Below, in pieces: positions 24,722 to 32,452 of a stretch of 39,351 nucleotides of DNA (position 1 is its first letter; every line of letters starts with the position of its first letter). The notes below the pieces were generated by a model. The model had not been told where the DNA came from. It searched no databases and saw only the letters and a list, made by a program, of their open reading frames with translations. The DNA lies in contig NZ_CALDGS010000152.1 of NCBI RefSeq assembly GCF_937941905.1, positions 1 through 39,351 on the forward strand, read 5' to 3'. This DNA is from an uncultured Mycolicibacterium sp. (GTDB taxonomy: Bacteria; Actinomycetota; Actinomycetes; Mycobacteriales; Mycobacteriaceae). A program made the translations under genes and the position numbers.

Positions 24722-26197
24722 TCACAGCTTCGGGGTGTACCCGAACGGCAGCAGCACGCTCTTGGCCTCGCAGTAGGCCTCGATGCCCTCGGGGCCGTTC
24801 TCGCGGCCGATCCCGGAGTTCTTGTACCCGCCGAACGGCGAGCCCGGGTCGAACGCGTACATGTTCACCCCGTAGGTGCCGGTGCGGATCCGCGAGGCGA
24901 TCTCGATCGCCTTGTCGAAGTCCTGGGTGTAGATGCTGCCCGCCAGCCCGTAGTTGGAGTCGTTGGCGATGCGGACCGCGTCCTCCTCGGTGTCGTAGGG
25001 GATCACGCACAGCACCGGCCCGAAGATCTCCTCCTGGGCGATCGTCATCTTGTTGTCGACGTCGGCGAACACCGTCGGCTGCACGAAGTAGCCCGAGTCC
25101 AGGCCCTCCGGCCGGCCGCCACCGGTGACCAGCCGCGCGCCCTCCTCGATGCCCTTGCGGATGTAGCCCTCGACGCGCTCCCGCTGTTTCTCGCTGATCA
25201 GCGGGCCGATCTGGGCGGCCGGGTCGTCCGGCAGGCCCACCGGCATCGCGGCCACCGCGGCGGCCACCTTCTCCACCACCTCGTCGTAGCGCGAGCGCGG
25301 CGCCAGGATGCGGGTCTGCGCCACGCAGGCCTGCCCGGCGTTCATCAGGCCGCTGAACACCAGCATCGGCAGGGTGGCGTCCAGGTCGGCGTCCTCGAGG
25401 ATGATCGCGGCCGACTTGCCGCCCAGTTCCAGCGTGCAGGACTTGAGGTTGTCCGCGGCGATGCGGCCCACCTCGCGGCCCACCGCGGAGCTACCGGTGA
25501 AGGTGTACTTGTCCAGGTCCGGGTTGGCGGTCAGCGCCCGGCCGGTCTCCGGCCCGCCCGGCACCACCGACAGCACGCCCTCGGGCAGCCCGGCCTGGGC
25601 GAACACCTCGGCCAGCAGGTTCACCGCGAGCGGGGTCTCGGCGGCCGGCTTGAGCACCACGGTGCAGCCGGCCAGCAGCGCCGGGCCCAGCTTGTTGGCG
25701 GCCAGGAAGAACGGCACGTTCCAGGCCGCCACCGCGCCGACGACGCCCACCGGCTCGCGCAGCACCAGGGTCTGGCCGTAGATGCCGTCGCGGATCTCCT
25801 TCCAGGTGAACTTGTCGGCCGCGCCGGCGTACCACTGCAGCGAGGCCATGGCCGCGCCGTACTGCAGCATGTCGATGATCGTCTGCGGCTGGCCGGTCTC
25901 GAGCTTGAGCAGGTGCTTGAACTCGTCGGCGCGCTCCTCGATCAGCTTGACCGCGTTGGCCAGCACGGCCTGGCGCTCCTGCGGCGACAGCCGCGGCCAC
26001 GGGCCCTCGTCGAAGGCCTTGCGGGCGGCGGCCACGGCGGCGTCCACATCGGCCTTGGTGGCCAGCGGCACCTTGCCGACCAGTTCACCGGTGGCGGGCG
26101 AGCGCACCTCGATGACCTCGGTGCTCGACGGCTCCACCCACCGGCCGCCGATGAACAGCTTGTCCCACTCCGTCTTGTAGGCAGTGCTCTGCGTCAT
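24722..26197 (-). CDS. NAD(P)-dependent aldehyde dehydrogenase, Rv0223c type
   Basis: A 491-residue ALDH oxidising an aldehyde to its acid. The cofactor and oxyanion Asn is in AAWNVPFF, the Rossmann turn in FTGSSAVGREVG, the general-base Glu in LELGGKSAAI, and the catalytic cysteine is residue 291 in NAGQACVAQTR. The C-terminal PFGGYKNSGIGRENG is also intact. ATG 26197 follows GAGGAG at good spacing. Length and position match Rv0223c (about 487). A -10 box (TAGGGT) and a KstR-like palindrome lie upstream, hinting at sterol or lipid control. Substrate cannot be deduced. Confidence 0.95.
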   Translation of the reverse strand: MTQSTAYKTEWDKLFIGGRWVEPSSTEVIEVRSPATGELVGKVPLATKADVDAAVAAARKAFDEGPWPRLSPQERQAVLANAVKLIEERADEFKHLLKLETGQPQTIIDMLQYGAAMASLQWYAGAADKFTWKEIRDGIYGQTLVLREPVGVVGAVAAWNVPFFLAANKLGPALLAGCTVVLKPAAETPLAVNLLAEVFAQAGLPEGVLSVVPGGPETGRALTANPDLDKYTFTGSSAVGREVGRIAADNLKSCTLELGGKSAAIILEDADLDATLPMLVFSGLMNAGQACVAQTRILAPRSRYDEVVEKVAAAVAAMPVGLPDDPAAQIGPLISEKQRERVEGYIRKGIEEGARLVTGGGRPEGLDSGYFVQPTVFADVDNKMTIAQEEIFGPVLCVIPYDTEEDAVRIANDSNYGLAGSIYTQDFDKAIEIASRIRTGTYGVNMYAFDPGSPFGGYKNSGIGRENGPEGIEAYCEAKSVLLPFGYTPKL

Positions 26198-26231
26198 TGC
26201 TTTGCTCCTCGTGTGCGCGGCGTCATGCGAC

Positions 26232-26269
26232 ACCCTACTCGCTGCGGTACCGAACGAGAACCTGTTCCA
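26232..26269 (-). promoter_or_regulatory. Aldehyde dehydrogenase promoter with KstR-like motif
   Basis: On the minus strand TAGGGT (26237-26232) is a -10 box giving a leader of about 30 bases. TGGAACAGGTTCTC (26269-26256) sits at or just upstream of the -35 position and matches TNNAACNNGTTNNA at seven of the eight fixed positions; the last A is C. The motif resembles the KstR cholesterol-regulon operator. Binding is untested. Confidence 0.45.
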
Positions 26270-26280
26270 ATCGGCGGTGG

Positions 26281-27054
26281 TCAGGGGCGCAGAACCAGCA
26301 CCAGATTGCTCACCAGGAACTCCCGCACCACCGGGACCCGGGTCAGCCACCAGGCCCATCGCGGGTGGTAACGGGGGAAAGCCGCGACCAGTGCACCGGT
26401 CGAGGCGGCCCAGCGCAGCCCGGCCCGCGCCGACACCGCGAACAACGACACCCCGTAGTCGTTCTTCGGCCGGCGGCCGTGCCGGCGGGTGTACCACTCG
26501 GCCGCGCGGCGCCCGCCCAGGTAGTGCGTCAGGCCCATCTCGTGGCCGCCGAACGGCCCCAGCCACACCGTGTAGGACAGCACCGCCAGCCCACCCGGCC
26601 GGGTCACCCGCAGCATCTCCGCGCCCAGCCGCCACGGGTCCGGCACGTGCTCGGCGACGTTGGACGACAGGCAGATGTCCACGCTGCCGTCGGCGAACGG
26701 CAGCGCCAGCCCGGAGGCCCGCACGTAGGTCGTGGTGGTGTCGGTGAACGCCGGCCCGGCGTGCATCTCGCCCGGGTCCGGCTCCACCCCGATGTAGTGC
26801 ATCCCGGCCCGGGCGAACGCCGACGCGAAGTACCCGGGCCCGCCGCCCACGTCGAGCACGGTGCGCCCGGCCGGGTCGCCGCCGGTCACGCCCCGCCACA
26901 GATCGGCCACCAGCGCCGCGGTGTCGTCGGCCAGCGCGCCGTAGAACCGGGCCGGATCGGACTGCTCGAACCGGAACTCGCCGAGCAGTCGCACCGAGCG
27001 GCGCAGCGTGGCCCGGCGGGCGAACACGTCGGTGGGGGTACGGGCCGGGCTCAC
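26281..27054 (-). CDS. SAM-dependent methyltransferase, Rv0224c type
   Basis: A 257-residue class I methyltransferase (Methyltransf_11-like). Motif I is TVLDVGGGPGYFASAF (about 65-80), the acidic residue after strand 2 is in YIGVEPDPGEMH, and motif IV is DGSVDICLSSNVAEHVPDPW. Length and neighbours match Rv0224c. The GTG start at 27054 lies seven bases after a TAGGGT -10 box, so the mRNA is likely leaderless. It is divergent from the glycosyltransferase. Substrate is unknown; with the envelope genes beside it, a sugar or lipid-linked acceptor is a reasonable guess. Confidence 0.9.
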   Translation of the reverse strand: MSPARTPTDVFARRATLRRSVRLLGEFRFEQSDPARFYGALADDTAALVADLWRGVTGGDPAGRTVLDVGGGPGYFASAFARAGMHYIGVEPDPGEMHAGPAFTDTTTTYVRASGLALPFADGSVDICLSSNVAEHVPDPWRLGAEMLRVTRPGGLAVLSYTVWLGPFGGHEMGLTHYLGGRRAAEWYTRRHGRRPKNDYGVSLFAVSARAGLRWAASTGALVAAFPRYHPRWAWWLTRVPVVREFLVSNLVLVLRP

Positions 27055-27061
27055 CCGTCCG

Positions 27062-27100
27062 ACCCTACAAACCCGCCGATCGGGCCGGTCGGACTAGGCT
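27062..27100. promoter_or_regulatory. Back-to-back leaderless promoters, methyltransferase / glycosyltransferase
   Basis: The 54-base gap holds a minus-strand -10 TAGGGT (27067-27062), seven bases before GTG 27054, and a plus-strand -10 TAGGCT (27095-27100), eight bases before ATG 27109. No ribosome-binding site is visible for either gene. Confidence 0.55.
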
Positions 27101-27108
27101 GGTCGGCG

Positions 27109-28266
27109 ATGTCTGCCCGGGTCCGCTCCGTCCTGCTGCTGTGCTGGCGCGATACCGGGCACCCGCAGGGCGGGGGCAGCGAGACCTATCTGCAGCGCAT
27201 CGGCGCCCAGCTGGCCGCCGACGGGGTGCGGGTCACCCTGCGCACCGCGCGCTACCCGGGCGCGGCGCGGCGCGAGACCTGCGACGGGGTGCGCATCCAC
27301 CGTGCCGGCGGCCGCTACACCGTCTACCTGCGCGCCGGGCTGGCCATGGCCGCCGCCCGGCTCGGCCTCGGCCCGCTGCGCCGGGTACGGCCCGACGTCG
27401 TCGTCGACACCCAGAACGGGGTGCCGTTCCTGGCCCGGCTGGTCTACGGCCGCCGGGTCGCGGTGCTGGTGCACCACTGCCACCGCGAGCAGTGGCCGGT
27501 GGCCGGCCCGGTGTTCGGCCGGCTGGGCTGGTTCGTCGAGTCCCGGCTCTCGCCGCGACTGCACCGGCGCAACCAGTACGTCACCGTGTCGCTGCCGTCG
27601 GCGCGCGACCTCACCGCGCTCGGGGTGCCCACCGAGCACATCGCCGTGGTGCGCAACGGGCTGGACCAGGCCCCGCCGCAGACGCTGGACGCGCCGCGCT
27701 CGGCCGGCCCGCGGCTGGTGGTGCTGTCCCGGCTGGTGCCGCACAAGCAGATCGAGGACGCCCTGGAGGCGGTGGCCCGGCTGCGGCCGGCGTTCCCGGA
27801 CCTGCACCTCGACGTGCTCGGCGACGGCTGGTGGCGGCAGCGGCTGGTCGAACACGCCGCGCTGCTCGGCATCGCCGACGCCGTCACCTTCCACGGCCAT
27901 GTCGACGAGATCACCAAACACCTTGTGCTGCAACAGGCCTGGGTGCACGTGCTGCCGTCGCGCAAAGAGGGCTGGGCGCTGGCGGTCACCGAGGCCGGCC
28001 AGCACGCGGTGCCCACCGTCGGCTACCGCTCCTCGGGCGGGCTGACCGACTCGGTCATCGACGGGGTGACCGGGCTGCTCGTCGACGACCGCGACGAGCT
28101 CGTCGAGACCCTCGAGCGGCTGCTGCGCGACCCGGTGCAGCGCGCCGAGCTCGGCGCCAAGGCGCAGGCCCGCAGCGGCGAGTTCTCCTGGCGGCAGAGC
28201 GCCGACGCGATGCGCACCGTGCTGGAGGCGGTGCGGGCCGGCCGCTACGTCAGCGGCGTGCTCTGA
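27109..28266 (+). CDS. GT4-family (GT-B fold) glycosyltransferase, Rv0225 type
   Basis: A 385-residue retaining glycosyltransferase. The N-terminal Rossmann domain begins SVLLLCWRDTGHPQGGGSET, the linker is RLVVLSRLVPHKQIEDALEA, and the nucleotide-sugar EX7E motif is in RKEGWALAVTEAGQ. Size matches Rv0225 (about 384). No signal or membrane segment is seen; it should act on the cytosolic face, probably using a nucleotide-activated sugar with a lipid or glycolipid acceptor. Its 3' end overlaps the convergent membrane-protein gene by 17 bases. The surrounding pgfA-tmaT cluster suggests a role in trehalose-lipid or envelope glycan synthesis, which is inference. Confidence 0.92.
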   Translation: MSARVRSVLLLCWRDTGHPQGGGSETYLQRIGAQLAADGVRVTLRTARYPGAARRETCDGVRIHRAGGRYTVYLRAGLAMAAARLGLGPLRRVRPDVVVDTQNGVPFLARLVYGRRVAVLVHHCHREQWPVAGPVFGRLGWFVESRLSPRLHRRNQYVTVSLPSARDLTALGVPTEHIAVVRNGLDQAPPQTLDAPRSAGPRLVVLSRLVPHKQIEDALEAVARLRPAFPDLHLDVLGDGWWRQRLVEHAALLGIADAVTFHGHVDEITKHLVLQQAWVHVLPSRKEGWALAVTEAGQHAVPTVGYRSSGGLTDSVIDGVTGLLVDDRDELVETLERLLRDPVQRAELGAKAQARSGEFSWRQSADAMRTVLEAVRAGRYVSGVL

Positions 28267-29902
28267 CCAGGCTGCCCGCCGCCCCGGCCAGTAGCACCGC
28301 CAGCCACACCAGGTGCGCCGCGATGAGCAGCGGCCGGTACGGCGACCGCGGTGCGTCGCCGCCCACCCGGTACACGGTGATGTCCGGATCATGGTGTGCC
28401 ACCGGCAGATCCAGCACCGGGGCGGACGCGCCCGACGTCTCGGTGACGACCCAGCCCACCCCGGCCGCGGCCAGCGTCGCGGCGTCGGCACCGGACAGCA
28501 GCAGCTGCTGCACCGCCCGGGCGTGCGCCCCCTCCCCGGTCACGGTGCGCCCGCCGATCACCAGATCCCCGGTGGCCAGCACCTCCGCCCGCACCCACCG
28601 CGGCAGCGGGTCGAGCACCGGCGCCGGCCCGGCCCAGGCGAACTCGCGCATCACATCCGGCGGCAGCACCGCCACCGGCCGCGGATCGGCGTTGATCAGC
28701 GCCGCCGCCACCGGCCAGCCGGGCGGGTAGTGCACCGGCTGCACCCGGCCGCCCACCCCCCAGGCCAGGTCCGGCAGCACCGCCACCAGCGCGGCGCACG
28801 CCACCGCCGCCGACGCCGGCAGCGGCACCCACCGCCGCAGCGTCACCGGGGCCGCCGCCGCGGCCACCGCGTAGCCGGGCAGCGCCAGCGCCACCCACTT
28901 CTGCCCGTCGCGCAGCACGCCCAGCCCGGGTGCGGCCCGCATCAGCGCCTCCACCGCGGCCAGGCCCGGGCCGGTCGCCAGCAGCGCCGGCAGCACCACC
29001 GCCGCCGCGGCGAGCACCAGCAGCCCGGTCGCCGTCCGCCGCCGCAGCAGCACCGGCAGCCCGGCCGCCACCACCCCGACCAGCACCGCGGTGGCCACCA
29101 CCGCGAACGCCGACCCGCGCGAGGCCGGCACCGCCTCGGCGTTCCAGATGCCGCCCAGCCCGGCCAGCGTGCCCAGGGTGCCCAGCCCGGGCTCGGCGCG
29201 GGCGGCGAACTCGACCACGCCGGCCGGTCCGGTACCGGCCAGCGCGTGCGACACCGCGGGGGCCACCAGCCAGGGCAGCGCGGCCGCCACCGCGGCGGCC
29301 AGCACGAACCCGGCGCAGCGCCGGCGCGCCGGGCCCGCCCCCGGGGCGGCCGCGCACACCAGCGCCACCACCGCGGCCAGCATCAGCCCGGTCGGGGTGA
29401 GCCCGGCCGCCGCGATCCAGCACAGCACCGGCGGGCGCGAACCGCTGCCGGCGCGCAGCCGCAGCACCGCCAGCGCCACCCACGGCAGGCAGCCGTAGCC
29501 CACCAGCAGGCTCCAGTGGCCCTGCAGCAGCCGCTCGGCCACGTACGGGTTCCAGACGGCCAGCGTGGCGGCCACCGCGCCGCCCGGCGCCCCGGCGTCG
29601 GGCACCACGTGCCCGGCCAGCCGCGCCGCGCCCCAGCCGGCCGCCCACAGCCCGCCGATCAGCAGTGCCTTGACCACCACCCCGCCGTCGACGACCGTCG
29701 AGGCGAGCGCGATGAGGAAGTCCTGCGGCAGCGCCCGCGGCGCGGCCTCACCGAGCCCGAGCGCGGCATCGGTGAGATACGACCGCGGCGTGGACACCGC
29801 ATCGCGCAGCAACAGATAACCCGGCCGCAGCAGCGGAGCCGTCACGGCCAGGGCCAGCGCCAGCGCGTAGGCCGGCAGCCAGAGCCGTCGGAGCAGGATC
29901 AG
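28250..29902 (-). CDS. Polytopic membrane protein, Rv0226c type
   Basis: About 550 residues with roughly ten to twelve hydrophobic segments, beginning WLPAYALALALAVTAPLL, and a soluble C-terminal stretch before a last helix (LIAAHLVWLAVLLAGAAG). Loops such as VWNPYVAERLLQGHWSLLVG resemble those of large GT-C type envelope enzymes, but no catalytic motif is certain. The start is a problem: no in-frame ATG, GTG or TTG lies between the upstream gene's stop and the first helix. A CTG at 29902 overlaps the pgfA stop as CTGA and is my choice; M. tuberculosis Rv0226c is about 576 residues. It is probably coupled to pgfA and so part of the trehalose-mycolate handling set. Confidence 0.82.
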   Translation of the reverse strand: MILLRRLWLPAYALALALAVTAPLLRPGYLLLRDAVSTPRSYLTDAALGLGEAAPRALPQDFLIALASTVVDGGVVVKALLIGGLWAAGWGAARLAGHVVPDAGAPGGAVAATLAVWNPYVAERLLQGHWSLLVGYGCLPWVALAVLRLRAGSGSRPPVLCWIAAAGLTPTGLMLAAVVALVCAAAPGAGPARRRCAGFVLAAAVAAALPWLVAPAVSHALAGTGPAGVVEFAARAEPGLGTLGTLAGLGGIWNAEAVPASRGSAFAVVATAVLVGVVAAGLPVLLRRRTATGLLVLAAAAVVLPALLATGPGLAAVEALMRAAPGLGVLRDGQKWVALALPGYAVAAAAAPVTLRRWVPLPASAAVACAALVAVLPDLAWGVGGRVQPVHYPPGWPVAAALINADPRPVAVLPPDVMREFAWAGPAPVLDPLPRWVRAEVLATGDLVIGGRTVTGEGAHARAVQQLLLSGADAATLAAAGVGWVVTETSGASAPVLDLPVAHHDPDITVYRVGGDAPRSPYRPLLIAAHLVWLAVLLAGAAGSLVRARR

Positions 29903-31083
29903 ACGGGCCGGTCCGGGGGCAGATCGGTGGGCCGCTGCGCGGGCAGCTTCTCGGTCAGGGCCTCCGCGCCGGGCACCCGCTCGGCGGCCAGGTCGTCCTC
30001 GTCGCCGCCCTGGCCCAGCAGCGCCGGGTCGGCCCGCAGCGCGAACCCGCCCAGCAGCACCCCGCCGACCAGGAACACCAGCCCCAGCGCGGTGAACGTG
30101 ATCGGCAGCACCCGGCTCCACAGCCCCAGCACGTCACGCTCGCTGCGCGCGGCCTCGACCTGCTTCTCCACCGTCTCCTCGGTCGAGGTGACGGTGTAGT
30201 CGACGAACGTCACCTCCGGCTGCAGCGCGTCGCGGGCGTAGTAGTGGTTGGCGTGCTCCTCGAGCTTGACGATGGTGCCGGTCACCGGGTCCACCCAGAA
30301 GGTGCGCTCGGCGGCGTAGTAGCGGCTCATCGTGATCGGGTCGTCGGGGTTCTCCGCCTCCACACCCCACAGCGAGGCGCGGGCGGTGACCTCGGCGTCG
30401 GTGTCGTCGTCGTACAGCGACGAGTAGCGCACCGGGTCGGTGAGGTTGCCCTCGTCGTCGTAGCCGACGCGCTGGACGAACCGGTAGGTGGTCAGCCCGT
30501 TGACGTCGTCCTCGCCGTCGTAGTTGGCGTCGTAGGCCTTCTGCGCGATCGGGTCGAAGACCGGGTAGGTCTTCTTCTCCACGTCGAACGGCCAACGGTA
30601 GGTCAGGCCCTCGTGCGGCAGGGCGACGTTGGTCGGCGGGTTGTTGTCCTCGATCGCCCGCGGCTTCTGCACCGCGCCGCCCGGGTTGGTCTCGCTCGAC
30701 ACCGCCTCCGCGGTCTCGCGGTCGATCGTCACGGTGTCGACCATGGCCAGCAGCAGGCCGTTGTCCTGCTGCTTGTCGGTGCGCCGCAGCGAATCGCCCA
30801 CCTGCAGGGTGACCACGTCGGCGTTCGCCGGCGCCTCGACGGTGATCTGCTGCTGCAGCACCACCGGCACGTCCGGGTCGACGGCGAACCGCTCGGCCAG
30901 CAGCGAGGCCGGATCGAACGCGGTGCCGGTCCCGGCGGCCACCAGCGTGGCGTCGATGTCGAGCGGCACCCGGGCGAGCTTGCCCTTGGTGTAGGTGGAC
31001 AGCAAGAGCGCGGCGATCAGCAGGGCGGCGCCCAGTCCCATCAGCCCGCACGCCGCGATACGCAGCGCCACTGCGCGGTTCAA
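29899..31083 (-). CDS. pgfA: PgfA, periplasmic polar-growth / lipid-trafficking factor (DUF3068)
   Basis: A 394-residue protein of the DUF3068 family, orthologous in position to Rv0227c/MSMEG_0317, reported as PgfA, an essential factor that works with MmpL3 in trehalose monomycolate trafficking and polar growth. It has one N-terminal helix (LMGLGAALLIAALLLSTY), a large acidic periplasmic domain (about 35-340), and a C-terminal helix (LPITFTALGLVFLVGGVLLG) with a short tail. The start is TTG 31083: AGGAGGAG lies six bases before it, while the next GTG downstream is badly spaced. A -10 box (TAGGGT, 31165-31160) gives a leader of about 70 bases. It is upstream of, and overlaps, the polytopic membrane gene. 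Confidence 0.92.
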   Translation of the reverse strand: MNRAVALRIAACGLMGLGAALLIAALLLSTYTKGKLARVPLDIDATLVAAGTGTAFDPASLLAERFAVDPDVPVVLQQQITVEAPANADVVTLQVGDSLRRTDKQQDNGLLLAMVDTVTIDRETAEAVSSETNPGGAVQKPRAIEDNNPPTNVALPHEGLTYRWPFDVEKKTYPVFDPIAQKAYDANYDGEDDVNGLTTYRFVQRVGYDDEGNLTDPVRYSSLYDDDTDAEVTARASLWGVEAENPDDPITMSRYYAAERTFWVDPVTGTIVKLEEHANHYYARDALQPEVTFVDYTVTSTEETVEKQVEAARSERDVLGLWSRVLPITFTALGLVFLVGGVLLGGFALRADPALLGQGGDEDDLAAERVPGAEALTEKLPAQRPTDLPPDRPV

Positions 31084-31248
31084 ACCGCTCCTCCTTCGGT
31101 CCCAGCGACCCACTACACGCCGCCACCTGCCCCGACGGCAGTGGAGGCAAACCTGTCTGACCCTAACAGCCGGAAATAAGGGAGTCGCCAACTCCAACCG
31201 TGCGCCCCGCACTGTCGTGTTGTCGAGCCCGGCGGCACACTGGTCGGC
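31084..31248. promoter_or_regulatory. Divergent pgfA / tmaT promoter region
   Basis: On the minus strand a -10 TAGGGT lies at 31165-31160 for pgfA. On the plus strand CACACT (31236-31241) ends seven bases before ATG 31249 of tmaT, a plausible leaderless -10. GGAGT and ACTCC at about 31184-31198 form a small inverted repeat between them. No gene is seen in these 165 bases. Confidence 0.45.
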
Positions 31249-32442
31249 ATGGCTGAGACGTCGGGGGCCGGCGCCGGGCGCGGCCGGGTCGCCCACCGGG
31301 ACTTCCTGCCCGCCGTGGAGGGCATGCGGGCCTGTGCGGCGATGGGCGTCGTGGTCACCCACGTGGCCTTCCAGACCGGCTACACCAGCGGCGCGCTGGG
31401 CCGGCTGCTGGGCCGGTTCGACCTGGCCGTGGCGGTGTTCTTCGCGCTGTCGGGGTTCCTGCTGTGGCGCGGCCACGCCGCCGCCGCGCGCGGGCTGCGC
31501 TCCCGCCCGCCCACCGGCCGCTACCTGCGCTCCCGGCTGGTCCGCATCATGCCGGCCTACCTGGTGGCGGTGGTGGTGGTGCTGCTGTTGCTGCCGGGAG
31601 CGGCCAACAGCCTCGAGGTGTGGCTGACCAACCTCACCCTGACCCAGATCTACTGGCCGCTCACGCTGACCTCCGGGCTCACCCAGATGTGGAGCCTGTC
31701 GGTGGAGATGAGCTTCTACCTGGCGTTGCCGCTGCTGGCCTGGCTGCTGTACCGGGTGCCGGTACGGGCCCGCATCCCGGTGCTGCTGGCCGCCGCCGCG
31801 GCCAGCCTGCTGTGGGTGCGCATTCCGTGGGAGGACAATGGGCACAACCCGTGGAACTGGCCGCCGGCGTTCTTATCCTGGTTCGCCGCCGGCATGGTGC
31901 TGGCCGAGCTCACCGTCAGCCGGGAGGGCTGGGCGCACCGGTTGGCCCGGCGGCGGGTGCTGATGGCGCTGGCCGCGGTGGTGGCCTACTGCGTGGCCGC
32001 CTCGCCGTTGGTCGGGCTGGAGGGGCTGGCCCCCGGCTCGATCACCCAGGTCACGCTCAAGACCGTGATGGGTGCGCTGCTGGCCTACACGCTGCTCGCC
32101 CCGCTGGTGCTCGACACCCCCGACACCAGCCACCGCATCCTGGGCAGCGCCCCGATGGTGACGCTGGGCCGCTGGTCCTACGGCCTGTTCATCTGGCACC
32201 TGGCCGCCCTGGCGATGGTGTTCCCGATGATCGGGTCGTTCCCGTTCCAGGGCAACCTGCCGGTGGTGCTGGCCCTGACGCTGCTGTTCGGCTGGGCCAT
32301 GGCCGCGGTGAGCTACGGGCTGGTCGAGGAGCCGTGCCGGCAGGCCTGGCGGCGCTGGGAGGCGCGCCGCGCGCAGCGCCACCACCACCGGCCCGACCCG
32401 CTGGACAGCAGCATCGACCCCACCCCGGCGCCGGCGTCCTGA
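31249..32442 (+). CDS. tmaT: TmaT-type membrane acyltransferase (acetylation of trehalose monomycolate)
   Basis: A 397-residue acyltransferase-3 family protein with about ten membrane helices. The conserved His of the family is in GVVVTHVAFQTG, the Arg-containing opening is VEGMRACAAM, and TQMWSLSVEMSFYLALPLL is the typical mid motif. Position and length match Rv0228/MSMEG_0319, reported as TmaT, which acetylates trehalose monomycolate so that MmpL3 can export it. The C-terminal tail (HHHRPDPLD) is cytosolic and variable. It is divergent from pgfA and convergent with aftD, only 10 bases apart; M. tuberculosis has seven genes there (from memory). Confidence 0.9.
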   Translation: MAETSGAGAGRGRVAHRDFLPAVEGMRACAAMGVVVTHVAFQTGYTSGALGRLLGRFDLAVAVFFALSGFLLWRGHAAAARGLRSRPPTGRYLRSRLVRIMPAYLVAVVVVLLLLPGAANSLEVWLTNLTLTQIYWPLTLTSGLTQMWSLSVEMSFYLALPLLAWLLYRVPVRARIPVLLAAAAASLLWVRIPWEDNGHNPWNWPPAFLSWFAAGMVLAELTVSREGWAHRLARRRVLMALAAVVAYCVAASPLVGLEGLAPGSITQVTLKTVMGALLAYTLLAPLVLDTPDTSHRILGSAPMVTLGRWSYGLFIWHLAALAMVFPMIGSFPFQGNLPVVLALTLLFGWAMAAVSYGLVEEPCRQAWRRWEARRAQRHHHRPDPLDSSIDPTPAPAS

Positions 32443-32452
32443 CCGGCGGGGG

